Below, piece by piece: positions 8,847 to 17,437 of a DNA stretch of 39,198 nucleotides. The stretch lies in the NCBI GenBank assembly GCA_023418255.1, contig JAEZZZ010000090.1, positions 1-39,198 on the forward strand, written 5' to 3'. The translations under genes and the position numbers were made by a program. This DNA comes from Bacteroidota bacterium. Lineage in GTDB: Bacteria; Bacteroidota; Bacteroidia; Bacteroidales; Dysgonomonadaceae. Numbering within the stretch: the first letter of the stretch is position 1; each line of letters starts with the position of its first letter. Below the pieces are notes generated by a model, which worked only from the letters and a program-made list of their open reading frames with translations, had not been told where the DNA came from and ran no database searches.

Positions 8847-9526
8847 TGAAACCTTTGCACGGTATTCTCTATATGTTGAACTAACAAATGCCGTTTTTTT
8901 AGGCAAGAGGAAGGAATAAATTCAATGTAATAAAAAAAGGAAAAACTCTTTTTATTTGGCTGTTTTATTTATTATTTCTTTAGGTTTAGCTCTTACACTC
9001 GCTTAAAAAATAGGATGTTCACTGATTCATAAGAGAGGTGCGTCGTGCAAAGGTTTCAGGATATAAAGTTTCGCGTAACGAGCAATTGCTTAAAGAGAGG
9101 AAGATTAAAAACAGGATACAACACAAAACTCATCGGAATCGCCCGTTGACACATTGGCAGAAGGCCTTCAACAAATTATTGAGCAAAACACGTTATGTGG
9201 CAGAGCACACTTTTGGGGGCATGAAGCATTGGTTCGGTGCGGGAGTAGCACGATACAGAGGCATTGAAAAGATGCACACACAACACATTTTGGAAGCCAT
9301 TTGTTACAATTTAAAATGAGTTCCGGGCTTTGGTGTGTCAATTAGCGACAAAATGAAAGCAATGAGTGAAAAAAGCATTCTTTTAAAGGATTATAGTCAA
9401 TAAAAAAGAGAAATTATCAAGAAAAAGATGATTCAAGTCATAAAAATAACTGGATAAATTTCAGTTGAAATTAAAAAAAAGCGAAAAAGTCATGACCGAT
9501 GAAAAATGGTTGCTTGCAAAGGTCTC
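8847..9526 (+). mobile_element. Decayed IS5-type insertion sequence with nested inverted ends
   Basis: Three related end sequences mark this remnant: tgaaacctttgcacg at 8847-8861, its exact reverse complement at 9044-9058, and a weaker copy (11 of 13 matching) in inverted orientation at 9514-9526. Between the second and third lies the C-terminal part of an IS5-family transposase. The 5' two-thirds of the transposase are missing, so the element cannot move itself. No target-site duplication is apparent. The left 212 bp bounded by the perfect 15-bp repeats may be a separate small element or a recombination product of two IS ends. Confidence 0.7.
9038..9319 (+). pseudogene. IS5-family transposase, C-terminal fragment
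   Basis: About 87 residues of real transposase sequence: NEQLLKERKIKNR, HKTHRNRPLT, then SKTRYVAEHTFGGMKHWFG, which is the Y-(2)-R-(3)-E style C1 signature around the third catalytic acid of IS5-type DDE transposases, and a C-terminal YRG...NLK. The recognisable part begins at the Gly-Tyr codons near 9059, directly at the inner inverted repeat; the first codons are made of that repeat, and the GTG at 9038 is not a genuine start. The N-terminal DDE residues are absent. The TGA at 9317-9319 is probably a mutated CGA (Arg), because the same frame runs on for 27 more codons with VPGFGVS before a TAA, as expected of the family tail. Confidence 0.8.
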
Positions 9527-9547
9527 GCTATATCTTCTAAGGGTCAG

Positions 9548-10465
9548 TTAAATCTCTTTTACTACATCCTGCAACGCTTCACCGACCGATGGATAATTAA
9601 ATGTAAAACCGAAATCTTCTATTTTTTTTGCTGACACGCGGCTTCCTTTAAGCATCATTTGCGCAGCTTCGCCTATAATTAACCGAAGTATAAAAGCGGG
9701 AATTTTGGGTACAAAGAATGGCTTGTTAAGTGTTTTTGCAAAAGTTCTCATAAATTGCGCATTGGTTGTATGTGTTGGTGCTACAGCATTGTAAACACCT
9801 TGCATGTTAACATCTTCAATAGCGGTCAAATAGATCCGACACAAATCATCAATATGAATCCAACTCAGATACTGATTCCCATTACCCAGTGGCGCGGCCA
9901 GTCCAAAACGCACGGGTAACAGCATGTGTTGTATGACCTCACTGTGAGGCGAAAGCACCATTCCGGTTCTTAAACACACTGTGCGAATATTGAGTTGTTC
10001 CTTAAATTCAAATGTCGCCTCTTCCCATTTTCGGCAGGTGCGGCTTAAAAAATCACTTTCTTGTGGCATATCTTCTTCACTAAAAATAGCTTCAGAAGTT
10101 TCTATGCCATAATAACCAACGGCAGACGCGGAAATGAATGCCTCCGGTTTCTTGTCTTGCAATTTGAGTGTCTGTAATATCAATTGTGCTGTTTTGACAC
10201 GGCTTTCAACAATCTCCTGTTTTTTTCTTCGTGTCCATGCGCCTTCACCAAGGTTTGAGCCGGCTAAATGAACAATTATATCGGCTTGTTGCAATGCATC
10301 GGAATCAATTTCATTTTTATGATAGTCCCAGCGATAGCGAGGAATTTCGGCTTTTACAAAGCGTTCACGACTCAACCAAATCACTTTATAACCCCTTGCG
10401 ATGAGCAGTTTGGAAAGAGCACGTCCGACCATTCCCGAGCCACCTGTAATTAGTATAGTTTTCAT
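9548..10465 (-). CDS. TIGR01777-family SDR epimerase (YfcH-like)
   Basis: A 305-residue extended-type short-chain dehydrogenase. The N terminus holds the nucleotide-binding motif TGGSGMVG (residues 7-14). The family-specific parts are GSNLGEGAWTRRKK, SASAVGYYG near the active-site Tyr, and a C-terminal DUF1731-like domain with PAFILRLIIGE and GEAAQMMLKGSRV. Members of this family (YfcH, and SulA-like relatives) have no settled substrate; some bind NADP and have been linked to cell-division inhibition, which I would not assert here. It is preceded on the minus strand by the metallopeptidase gene, separated by a terminator, so it is probably its own unit. Confidence 0.9.
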   Translation of the reverse strand: MKTILITGGSGMVGRALSKLLIARGYKVIWLSRERFVKAEIPRYRWDYHKNEIDSDALQQADIIVHLAGSNLGEGAWTRRKKQEIVESRVKTAQLILQTLKLQDKKPEAFISASAVGYYGIETSEAIFSEEDMPQESDFLSRTCRKWEEATFEFKEQLNIRTVCLRTGMVLSPHSEVIQHMLLPVRFGLAAPLGNGNQYLSWIHIDDLCRIYLTAIEDVNMQGVYNAVAPTHTTNAQFMRTFAKTLNKPFFVPKIPAFILRLIIGEAAQMMLKGSRVSAKKIEDFGFTFNYPSVGEALQDVVKEI

Positions 10466-10499
10466 CTATTCAATTCTTTATATGCACTATTTTAACAAC

Positions 10500-10533
10500 A
10501 AAAGGCAGCATAAAGTTGCCGCCTTTTATTTTT
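10500..10533 (-). terminator. Terminator-like hairpin between metallopeptidase and epimerase genes
   Basis: An 11-bp stem with one mismatch (10500-10510 against 10517-10527) and a 6-nt loop. T runs lie on both sides, stronger on the plus strand (about 10524-10535). In context it would end the minus-strand metallopeptidase transcript. Confidence 0.6.
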
Positions 10534-10558
10534 TTATCTTAAAGAATGCACTATTTGT

Positions 10559-11242
10559 TTAATCCCTTCTTCCGCTCATCGCAATCATTATATAGTAAAT
10601 TAATGTAGCTAAGGAGCTAAGTGCCGCCACCACATAGGTGTATCCTGCCCATCTGAGCGCTTCTGACGCTTGCGCATGATTGCTCATATCGGTTATTCCT
10701 GCACTTTGCAACCATCGAAGAGCGCGTTTACTGGCATCCATCTCAACGGGAAGCGTAACAAAACTAAACACGGTGGTAAGCGCAAACAAGGCAATGCCAA
10801 ACCGCAGAAGTTGAGGAAAAGATTCGAGCATAATGATTCCCAACGAGAGAATCCACATTATCCATTTTGATGTTGCGGATATGACCGGGACCATCGCCGA
10901 TCGCATGCGCAAAGGGGCATACGCCGTGGCGTGCTGAATAGCATGTCCTGTCTCATGAGCAGCTACCGCGGCGGCGGCTACACTGTTTGTCGCAAATACG
11001 GGTTCGCTCAAATTTATCGTTTTATTTGCAGGATTGTAATGATCTGTCAGGCGTCCACGAACAGAAATCACTTGAACATCAAATATCCCATTATCATGCA
11101 ACATTTTTTCCGCGACCTCTTTTCCGGTCATACCGTTGCGCAAAGGAATACGTGAATATTTTTTAAATCGATTTTGCAGCCTCGCCTGTACAATCCCTCC
11201 GGCAACAGTTATCACAATCAAAAGAAACCAAATTAAAGCCAT
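10559..11242 (-). CDS. Membrane zinc metallopeptidase (YugP family)
   Basis: A 227-residue neutral zinc metallopeptidase of the YugP/PF04298 family. The N-terminal membrane segment (residues 2-20) is followed by a soluble part with SVRGRLTDHYNP, typical of the family, and the zinc motif HETGH at residues 96-100 in AAHETGHAIQH. Three hydrophobic segments follow in the C-terminal half (about 112-165 and 195-220). It should be an inner-membrane protein; its substrates are unknown. It lies 72 bp downstream of purA on the same strand and may be in that transcript, ended by the hairpin at 10500-10533. Confidence 0.92.
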   Translation of the reverse strand: MALIWFLLIVITVAGGIVQARLQNRFKKYSRIPLRNGMTGKEVAEKMLHDNGIFDVQVISVRGRLTDHYNPANKTINLSEPVFATNSVAAAAVAAHETGHAIQHATAYAPLRMRSAMVPVISATSKWIMWILSLGIIMLESFPQLLRFGIALFALTTVFSFVTLPVEMDASKRALRWLQSAGITDMSNHAQASEALRWAGYTYVVAALSSLATLIYYIMIAMSGRRD

Positions 11243-11314
11243 AATATGTATTTTTTAATTATTTATAATAACTTGTCCTTATCTGAGTATATTTTTTAGA
11301 CTAGCGATAAAAAG

Positions 11315-12574
11315 TTATCGAATAATAGTCTGATTTCTATTAGGCCCCACAGAAACGATAGCTATGGGAATACCCAATTCCTCTTCCAAGAATGTTAAAT
11401 AAGCATTAAATTCTTCAGGGAATTCATCTTCCGTTTGCATTCGCGTCATATCGGTTTGCCAACCGGGAACCTCAACATAGATGGGCTCAACGTTTTCAGA
11501 AATATCAAAAGGCAGCGACTCTACCTCTTCGCCATTGACACGATAGGCAACACACGCCTTAATGGTTTCGAACGTATCAAGTACATCGCTTTTCATCATC
11601 ACAAGTTTGGTAACTCCATTGAGCATGATGGTATAACGAAGAGCCACTAAATCAATCCACCCACAGCGGCGTGGACGTCCTGTTACAGAGCCATATTCAT
11701 GTCCATTATCACGCAACGACTGTCCCACTTCATCAAACAGTTCGGTTGGAAATGGACCGGCTCCTACCCTTGTGCAATATGCTTTGAATATTCCAAACAC
11801 GTCTCCTATTTTCTGTGGGGCAACGCCCAAACCGGCACATGCGCCCGCACATACAGTGTTTGACGAAGTAACAAATGGATAGGACCCGAAATCGATATCC
11901 AACATTGAGCCTTGTGCTCCTTCTGCCAACACTCTTTTTCCCTCTGCCAACTGCTGATTTACATAGTGTTCACTATTAATAAAAGAAAATGTTTTCATCT
12001 TTTCAATACCGGCAAACCATGCTTCTTCCAACGGTGCTAAGTCGTATGAAAACTGATAAAAGTCCAACATTTTTTTATGCTGCTCGGTAACCTCTTTATA
12101 TTTTTCTTCGAAATTGTGCAATATATCTCCTACTCTCAACCCATTGCGTGCAATCTTGTCGGTATATGCAGGACCAATTCCCTTGCCGGTAGTGCCAATT
12201 TTTGAATTCCCCTTTGCCTGTTCGAGTGCTGCATCCAATAAGCGATGCGTCGGCAAAATAAGGTGTGCTTTTTTAGAAATAAATAGCCTATCGGTGAGTG
12301 GGTGACCCGATTTTTCGAGAGCATCAATCTCTTCTTTGAAAAGTGCCGGATCGATAACAACCCCATTACCGATGATGTTTATTTTTTCGGATTGAAAAAT
12401 TCCCGAAGGAATGGAACGAAGAATATATTTTTGATTTTCAAACTCCAATGTGTGTCCTGCATTTGGTCCTCCTTGAAAACGAGCGATTAAACCATAGTTA
12501 GGCGTTAGCACATCCACTACTTTTCCTTTGCCTTCGTCTCCCCATTGCAGGCCTAAAATTACATCTACTTTCAT
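11315..12574 (-). CDS. purA: Adenylosuccinate synthetase
   Basis: IMP plus aspartate plus GTP gives adenylosuccinate, the first committed step to AMP, in the cytoplasm. The N-terminal GTP/IMP loop GDEGKGK is at residues 12-18, followed by GGPNAGHT, the central GTTGKGIGPAY, SSNTVCAGAC and the C-terminal TGRPRRCGW segment. Length 419 is typical. It lies 23 bp downstream of the Fur-family regulator on the same strand, so both are probably co-transcribed. Confidence 0.97.
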   Translation of the reverse strand: MKVDVILGLQWGDEGKGKVVDVLTPNYGLIARFQGGPNAGHTLEFENQKYILRSIPSGIFQSEKINIIGNGVVIDPALFKEEIDALEKSGHPLTDRLFISKKAHLILPTHRLLDAALEQAKGNSKIGTTGKGIGPAYTDKIARNGLRVGDILHNFEEKYKEVTEQHKKMLDFYQFSYDLAPLEEAWFAGIEKMKTFSFINSEHYVNQQLAEGKRVLAEGAQGSMLDIDFGSYPFVTSSNTVCAGACAGLGVAPQKIGDVFGIFKAYCTRVGAGPFPTELFDEVGQSLRDNGHEYGSVTGRPRRCGWIDLVALRYTIMLNGVTKLVMMKSDVLDTFETIKACVAYRVNGEEVESLPFDISENVEPIYVEVPGWQTDMTRMQTEDEFPEEFNAYLTFLEEELGIPIAIVSVGPNRNQTIIR

Positions 12575-12597
12575 TCTATCAATATTGTTGTTCTCTG

Positions 12598-13095
12598 TTA
12601 ATTTTTTATTTTTCGCGTTGTTCGCTTTAATTTTTTATTTTTTGCATATGAACACTTGCTACATGTACCATAGATGTACATGCTATAATAGTTTACCGTG
12701 AAACGTCTAATTTTCTTAGGCTGCATCGATTCTGTCAAGTTGTTGCCTTTTGTTTCCCAAACTTGTCCGCAAGTGGTGCAAATGATATGATTGTGATTTT
12801 CGTTTCCATAAGCTTTCTCATACTTCGACATGTTGCCCCCAAATTGATGTTTGACCACCAGCTTACATTCCAACAGTAGCTCAATGGTGTTATAGAGGGT
12901 TGCCCTGCTCACTCTGAAATTCATTTTTATCATGGATTTGTACAACGAATCCATATCAAAATGCCCTTTTGTTGTATAGATATAATCAAGAATGGCAAAG
13001 CGCTCCGGAGTACGCCTATATTTGTGCTGCACAAGATAGTTTTCAAACTCCTCCTTGACCTGTTTTCTCAATTTTTGATTTAGATTATTTTCCAT
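12598..13095 (-). CDS. Fur-family metal/peroxide-responsive repressor
   Basis: A 165-residue Fur/PerR-type regulator. The N-terminal winged helix carries RRTPERFAILDYIY and the recognition helix RVSRATLYNTIELL (about residues 61-74). The C-terminal dimer domain has the HNHIICTTCG metal region with Cys106 and Cys109 and a second pair Cys145/Cys148, forming the structural Cys4 zinc site of the family. The highly basic tail of about 15 residues is longer than usual. Whether it senses iron, zinc or peroxide cannot be decided. It is transcribed into purA (23-bp gap), as in several Bacteroidales. A TAAATTTG box immediately upstream (13100-13107) is too near the ATG for a normal leader. Confidence 0.9.
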   Translation of the reverse strand: MENNLNQKLRKQVKEEFENYLVQHKYRRTPERFAILDYIYTTKGHFDMDSLYKSMIKMNFRVSRATLYNTIELLLECKLVVKHQFGGNMSKYEKAYGNENHNHIICTTCGQVWETKGNNLTESMQPKKIRRFTVNYYSMYIYGTCSKCSYAKNKKLKRTTRKIKN

Positions 13096-13170
13096 ACCAC
13101 AAATTTATCTCTTTTTTGTGACTTTTCATTCATTATTCCAATTTTATTTTTTTGGGTAAAAAACAACCAT

Positions 13171-14628
13171 CTATTTAATAATATCTGAATGAAAAAAGAA
13201 CGCGGCAAAACAGGTATCGCTCTCATTGTGATATGAGTCACTTACAGTTACTGTGTAATAATAGGCTTTGTCATTATCGGTTGGAATGAATTCAAACATT
13301 GGTTTACGCAACCCTGTAGCCAATAACTGTTTGGGATTGTCCAACGAGAAAGTATCCGTTTCAGAACGATAGACATTGTAAGTTACCCGTGCATGCTTGT
13401 CCTGATTTTTCCATTGAAGACGAAACACGCCATTGGCAAATTTCTCAGCCGTCAAGTCACACGCGCCGGATGGAGGCGTTGCATGCAGCCATGTCATGGC
13501 TGGCAGCTTCGCGGGATAATGATAGTAGCTTTTCAATGAGAACAAAATACCTTTCGTGTTTGACAAAATATTTTCGGCGCGAAAATAGGCTTGTCCGGCA
13601 ATTTTTTTTCTTCGGGTATAATCAATTTGATTGGTAATCTCTCCTCTATTCCACCCCAACTCAATCATTTGATATGCCCCCAAACCCGGCACAAGAATTC
13701 GGTCGTTTGAATTCGCTATCCAATCATCAAGAAAGGGATAAAAAAGCTGTCCCTTATAGTACATCATCGGATAGAGGGCATCATGTTTGCCTGACTTCAA
13801 CCAAGTCGCCGCGTCCTGATGCACGGTTTCAAGAGCAGTCCATCCGTAGCCCTTACCATTGACGACACGATAGCGACCCAATGGGGAGCTACTCACTTGC
13901 ACCCATAGTTTTTGTCGCTTGACCGATGTGTACAGTTTTGTCACCAATCGATTGATATTTTCACGACGCCATCGCAATTTGTTTTCACCTTTGCCATACA
14001 GCCGATAGGTATCGTGATCGGGAAATTGAGCGTTTCTGTCCGGATAACGGATATAGTCGAAATGAATGCCATCGATATCGTATCCATTTACAATCTCTTT
14101 TATCATGGATAGAAGATATTCATCTGTTTGAGGATTTCCCGGATCAAGATACCACTCACCATTAAATTGCTTTGTGATAGCGGGGTGCTTTTTAACTACG
14201 GATTGGTTGCCAAGCTGCCGAACTCGACGATTATCGCCTAGGGGATAAGTGACAAACCATGCATGGCATTCCAATCCTCTTTTGTGGCACTCTTCCACGG
14301 CAAAAGCGAGCGGGTCAAAAAAAGGCTCTCCCTTTTTACTTTTGGCAACGACAGACGCCATCGGTTCAATACGCGAACGATAGAGCACTTCACCACGTGT
14401 TCGTGTTTGAAAAAAAACGGTGTTGAAATTGTGATGCTTTAATTTATCAAGAATCGTTCTCAATTCTTGTTTTTGTGCCTCTACGCTTGTACGATTGTGT
14501 GGCCAATCCAGTCCATAATTTGTTGTCAGCCAGACGGCTCTAACTTCAATTGCCGGCGACAATTCAGCATAAAGACGGCATGTACCCATTATTAAAATAA
14601 TAAGAAAAATCTTACGTTTAATTATCAT
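13171..14628 (-). CDS. Secreted glycoside hydrolase-like protein (GHL10/YngK family)
   Basis: A 485-residue exported protein. The first 21 residues look like a signal peptide. Residues 26-390 form the glycosyl-hydrolase-like 10 (PF02638) barrel: EVRAVWLTTNYGLDW, then NFNTVFFQTRTRG, GLECHAWF, and the hallmark DGIHFDYIRYPD at 186-197. The end (about 395-485) looks like a fibronectin type III-like domain (RLQWKNQDKHARVTYNVYRS). This family is linked to peptidoglycan or extracellular polysaccharide modification, but reaction and substrate are not established in general. A -7 box match lies about 31 bp upstream (14659-14666 on the minus strand, TATTTTTG). Its 5' neighbour is the phospho-alcohol lipid operon, 133 bp away. 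Confidence 0.88.
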   Translation of the reverse strand: MIIKRKIFLIILIMGTCRLYAELSPAIEVRAVWLTTNYGLDWPHNRTSVEAQKQELRTILDKLKHHNFNTVFFQTRTRGEVLYRSRIEPMASVVAKSKKGEPFFDPLAFAVEECHKRGLECHAWFVTYPLGDNRRVRQLGNQSVVKKHPAITKQFNGEWYLDPGNPQTDEYLLSMIKEIVNGYDIDGIHFDYIRYPDRNAQFPDHDTYRLYGKGENKLRWRRENINRLVTKLYTSVKRQKLWVQVSSSPLGRYRVVNGKGYGWTALETVHQDAATWLKSGKHDALYPMMYYKGQLFYPFLDDWIANSNDRILVPGLGAYQMIELGWNRGEITNQIDYTRRKKIAGQAYFRAENILSNTKGILFSLKSYYHYPAKLPAMTWLHATPPSGACDLTAEKFANGVFRLQWKNQDKHARVTYNVYRSETDTFSLDNPKQLLATGLRKPMFEFIPTDNDKAYYYTVTVSDSYHNESDTCFAAFFFHSDIIK

Positions 14629-14761
14629 CTGTCTCTCTGTTCAAAATTTTATCAGGCACAAAAATAGAATAAAAAAGAGGGATTAAACACTGTTTTTAGA
14701 ACCTTAACAATTTAACGAATAGAGATCGCATAAAAAGGAAATTTTGACGTTTTGAAGAAGA

Positions 14762-15760
14762 TTATTTTGCCGGTTTAATTTTTATCAACCCTAAACCAAT
14801 CAGTGTCCAAAAAAACTCACGCACACGTTTGCACAAACTCAGAAAGACGCCATTTGCCACCGGAATGGAAAGGATACCAAACGCCAAGACAAAACCGCCT
14901 TCACGGGCGCCCAATTGAAGGGGCATAAAGAAGAACAAATTTCCCACCATAGACTGAATAGACTCTATCACAATACTTTTAGAATAAGGTATCACGACAC
15001 CGATAGGCGATAAAAATAGAATAACCTCAAAACATAAAATATAACGCGCAACCAGCTCCAAAGACAGGGACCAAACAAAGTCTTTTTTCCTATTTTTGTA
15101 TAAATCAGCAATTAATTCATCCATTTGCTCTATTTTTTCCATATTCTTCGCTTTGTATCGACGTACTTTTTTCCCGAGAAGTGGCAGTTTACTAATCAAT
15201 GACAAACCTCGACTGACAAATCCTCTTGTGTAAACCGTAAACGACCAATATAGCAACAACATGGATGCAACAGCCGCGGCAGATAATATCAGTTTCAATG
15301 TCAATGAAATAACAGGAACGATAAAAAGAAGCAATGGGATGGAAACCATCCAAAAAATGAAATGAGACACAAAATGCATCATGGCATAAAGCAAAACGGA
15401 GGAAGTGGCTTTTTGAACTCCCAAAACCGGCTCCAATTCAATCACCTTATAAGGCTCTCCGCCCAGCAACCCGAAGGGTGTCAGTGTATTGATGGCGTAT
15501 CCGCTAATGGTCAATTTAAGTGTCCTTAGAAAGCGGATTTTTTTAGACTCCGGACTTCCATCGCGAATGATGGTGTGAAACGAAATGGCATTTATTACGT
15601 ACACAAATCCCCATAATAAAAGGACAACTAAAAACCACCACTTTAATTGTCGCACATTATCCCAAATCGTTTGTAATCCAATTTTATATATCATAAATCC
15701 TAGTGCTAACACACCGAGGAAAAAAAACATATTTCGTATAATTTTTGCTCTTCGTGTCAT
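14762..15760 (-). CDS. Multispanning membrane protein, lysylphosphatidylglycerol synthase TM/flippase-like family
   Basis: A 332-residue integral membrane protein with about eight hydrophobic segments and no soluble catalytic domain. The pattern TPFGLLGGEPYKV near residue 100 and LGAREGGFVLAFG near residue 275 are the conserved loops of the UPF0104/PF03706 family, the membrane half of MprF and of GtrA- or AglD-like proteins. In MprF this part flips lysyl-phosphatidylglycerol; stand-alone members are usually inferred to move lipid-linked products. Its start overlaps the stop of the CDP-alcohol phosphotransferase gene by 4 bp, so it is translationally coupled to it. By context I infer that it flips or exports the lipid made by this operon. 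Confidence 0.85.
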   Translation of the reverse strand: MTRRAKIIRNMFFFLGVLALGFMIYKIGLQTIWDNVRQLKWWFLVVLLLWGFVYVINAISFHTIIRDGSPESKKIRFLRTLKLTISGYAINTLTPFGLLGGEPYKVIELEPVLGVQKATSSVLLYAMMHFVSHFIFWMVSIPLLLFIVPVISLTLKLILSAAAVASMLLLYWSFTVYTRGFVSRGLSLISKLPLLGKKVRRYKAKNMEKIEQMDELIADLYKNRKKDFVWSLSLELVARYILCFEVILFLSPIGVVIPYSKSIVIESIQSMVGNLFFFMPLQLGAREGGFVLAFGILSIPVANGVFLSLCKRVREFFWTLIGLGLIKIKPAK

Positions 15761-16728
15761 AAAAAAAGCTCTTTGTAAAATGATTTACAAATATTTTCGT
15801 GTTTATGAATGATGGTATATCGAACGATATTAAGAACAACAATTTCGTAGAAAAGATAAAGCCACAAAATATTGGCAATCACCGAAATAAAAAGCACGAT
15901 GGAACGACCATTAAACGTAAGCAAGTCAATCATCGGCATCAAACGTTTGCTTTTCTTACGAAAAGCAACTCGAATATTCTCCGGAATGTCTCGTCCATAG
16001 TTTTTTCGAAGCAATTGCAAGAGACTTTGCAATTGTGGTGTCATTTTCTCCTGTTTTTTTGTGTAACCTATATAAAAATAGGAAAAAAACTTGCTGACGC
16101 CCGGCTTCATTTTTTCGTATCGTTCTTTCACATCATGATGACTCTCAAATTCGCGTCCTTTATCTTTGCTGATAAAAAAGAGATGCAACGTTTTATAATA
16201 ATCGGTTATTGCCGCTTGCAGTATGTGAGAATAACCCGAAACCACAACAACGACAAAGAAAATCCACGTATCGAATTGTGCATTTAAACGAAAAGCAAAA
16301 GCCAAATAAATGCATGCAAACCATATATCACCCGCAAGTCCGTCAAGTATACGCCCAATCTCGGATTTTATGCCGGTAAGGCGTGCCAACTGACCATCGA
16401 CACAATCTAGAGTATTGGCACTGATGAGTGCCAAAATGCCCAACAAAGCAAACGATATATTGTAAGGGAAATAAAAGAAAATGCCCGCTGCCATTCCTAC
16501 AAAAATAGAGATTATCGTAATGGCGTTGGGTGTGATTCTCGTTGTTTTAAGCGACCATGCAATCCGAAAACCTAACGGACGATAAAAAACTCGATCAATG
16601 ATATTTTCAGTCTCAATTGATTTTAATGAACGAAAAAACTCCTCTTTTTTCATATATTTTATTTTGTTCTCACTTTTATTCCTGTCACTCTTCCCTTGAA
16701 ACCGGTTATCGATAATCGTATCCGCCAC
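15757..16728 (-). CDS. CDP-alcohol phosphatidyltransferase family enzyme
   Basis: A 323-residue membrane enzyme that moves a phospho-alcohol from a CDP carrier to an alcohol acceptor. The family motif is clear: Asp108, Asp111-Gly112, Ala115-Arg116, Gly125 and Asp129. The last catalytic Asp, expected four residues after Asp129, is found at 134 (Asp129-Gly-Leu-Ala-Gly-Asp), one residue later than the usual D-x3-D. A charged insert of about 70 residues between membrane segments (roughly 175-250) is also unusual. The first ATG (16728) overlaps the SDR gene by 23 bp; Met26 (16653) is an alternative start. It lies between the SDR and the flippase-like gene in one operon. The transferred head group is unknown. 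Confidence 0.87.
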   Translation of the reverse strand: MADTIIDNRFQGKSDRNKSENKIKYMKKEEFFRSLKSIETENIIDRVFYRPLGFRIAWSLKTTRITPNAITIISIFVGMAAGIFFYFPYNISFALLGILALISANTLDCVDGQLARLTGIKSEIGRILDGLAGDIWFACIYLAFAFRLNAQFDTWIFFVVVVVSGYSHILQAAITDYYKTLHLFFISKDKGREFESHHDVKERYEKMKPGVSKFFSYFYIGYTKKQEKMTPQLQSLLQLLRKNYGRDIPENIRVAFRKKSKRLMPMIDLLTFNGRSIVLFISVIANILWLYLFYEIVVLNIVRYTIIHKHENICKSFYKELFL

Positions 16729-17437
16729 TCATCTGAATTACTTCCCCATTAAAATAGTCGTTCTCCAAAAGTAACTTAAATGTTTGTGCCACCTCCTGGG
16801 GTGAAGCAAATCGACCGCAAGCGAGCTTGCTTTCGATATTTTTTCTAATTTCTGCGGGTTTATTTTTCTGCCATTCGGTTTCAACAAATCCGGGGGCTAC
16901 CGCGTTGACTCGTACGCCATAGGGTGCAAGGAATTTGACCAAATTCTTTACCAAAGCATGCACGGCTGATTTGCTTACCCCGTAGGACAGTGAAGTACCG
17001 TGAGGATATTCGCCCATCATAGAGCCGGTGAATAATACACTTCCTTCTTTTTCAATTTGGGGCAAGATACGTTGAATCAAAAAAACCGGAAAATGAATGT
17101 GTGCAAAGAATATCTTCTCCCATTCTGGTAATGTCATGGTTTCAAACGGTTCGCGATATGTGATACCGGCGTTGAACACCACTGAAAACAGCTTAATGCT
17201 GTGTGTCTGCAAATATGTGTGAATGGTATTGATAGACTCCTTGCGTGTGATGTCAGCTTTCAGGACATCAATTTGTGATTGCGCATTTATAGAGCGTAAC
17301 TTTTCGGCGACACCACGCGCATGTTTATCATCAGAAGCATACGTAAGCAACACATCGTATCCCGATGTCACAAAACATTCCGCGACGGCACGACCAATGC
17401 CTTTTGTGCCACCGGTAATCAATATTTTTTTTCTCAT
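16706..17437 (-). CDS. Short-chain dehydrogenase/reductase (FabG-like)
   Basis: A 243-residue classical SDR. The cofactor motif is TGGTKGIG (residues 8-15), NAG is near residue 89-91, and the catalytic set is Ser139, Tyr152 and Lys156 (YGVSK). The C-terminal GGYDYR end is normal for FabG-like proteins. It overlaps the preceding cytidylyltransferase gene by 4 bp and the following CDP-alcohol phosphotransferase gene by up to 23 bp. Because it is locked into this operon, I infer that it reduces a keto or aldehyde sugar to the alcohol that is then activated with CTP, rather than serving fatty acid synthesis. That is inference only. Confidence 0.88.
   Translation of the reverse strand: MRKKILITGGTKGIGRAVAECFVTSGYDVLLTYASDDKHARGVAEKLRSINAQSQIDVLKADITRKESINTIHTYLQTHSIKLFSVVFNAGITYREPFETMTLPEWEKIFFAHIHFPVFLIQRILPQIEKEGSVLFTGSMMGEYPHGTSLSYGVSKSAVHALVKNLVKFLAPYGVRVNAVAPGFVETEWQKNKPAEIRKNIESKLACGRFASPQEVAQTFKLLLENDYFNGEVIQMSGGYDYR

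Noticed and set aside
13100..13107. TAAATTTG as promoter of the Fur-family gene.
   Set aside because: It lies 5 bp before the start codon, which would make a leaderless transcript, and no -33 element is at the right distance.
16706..17437. The SDR as FabG of fatty acid synthesis.
   Set aside because: The fold would allow it, but no acyl carrier or other fab gene is near and the gene is locked by overlaps into the phospho-alcohol operon.
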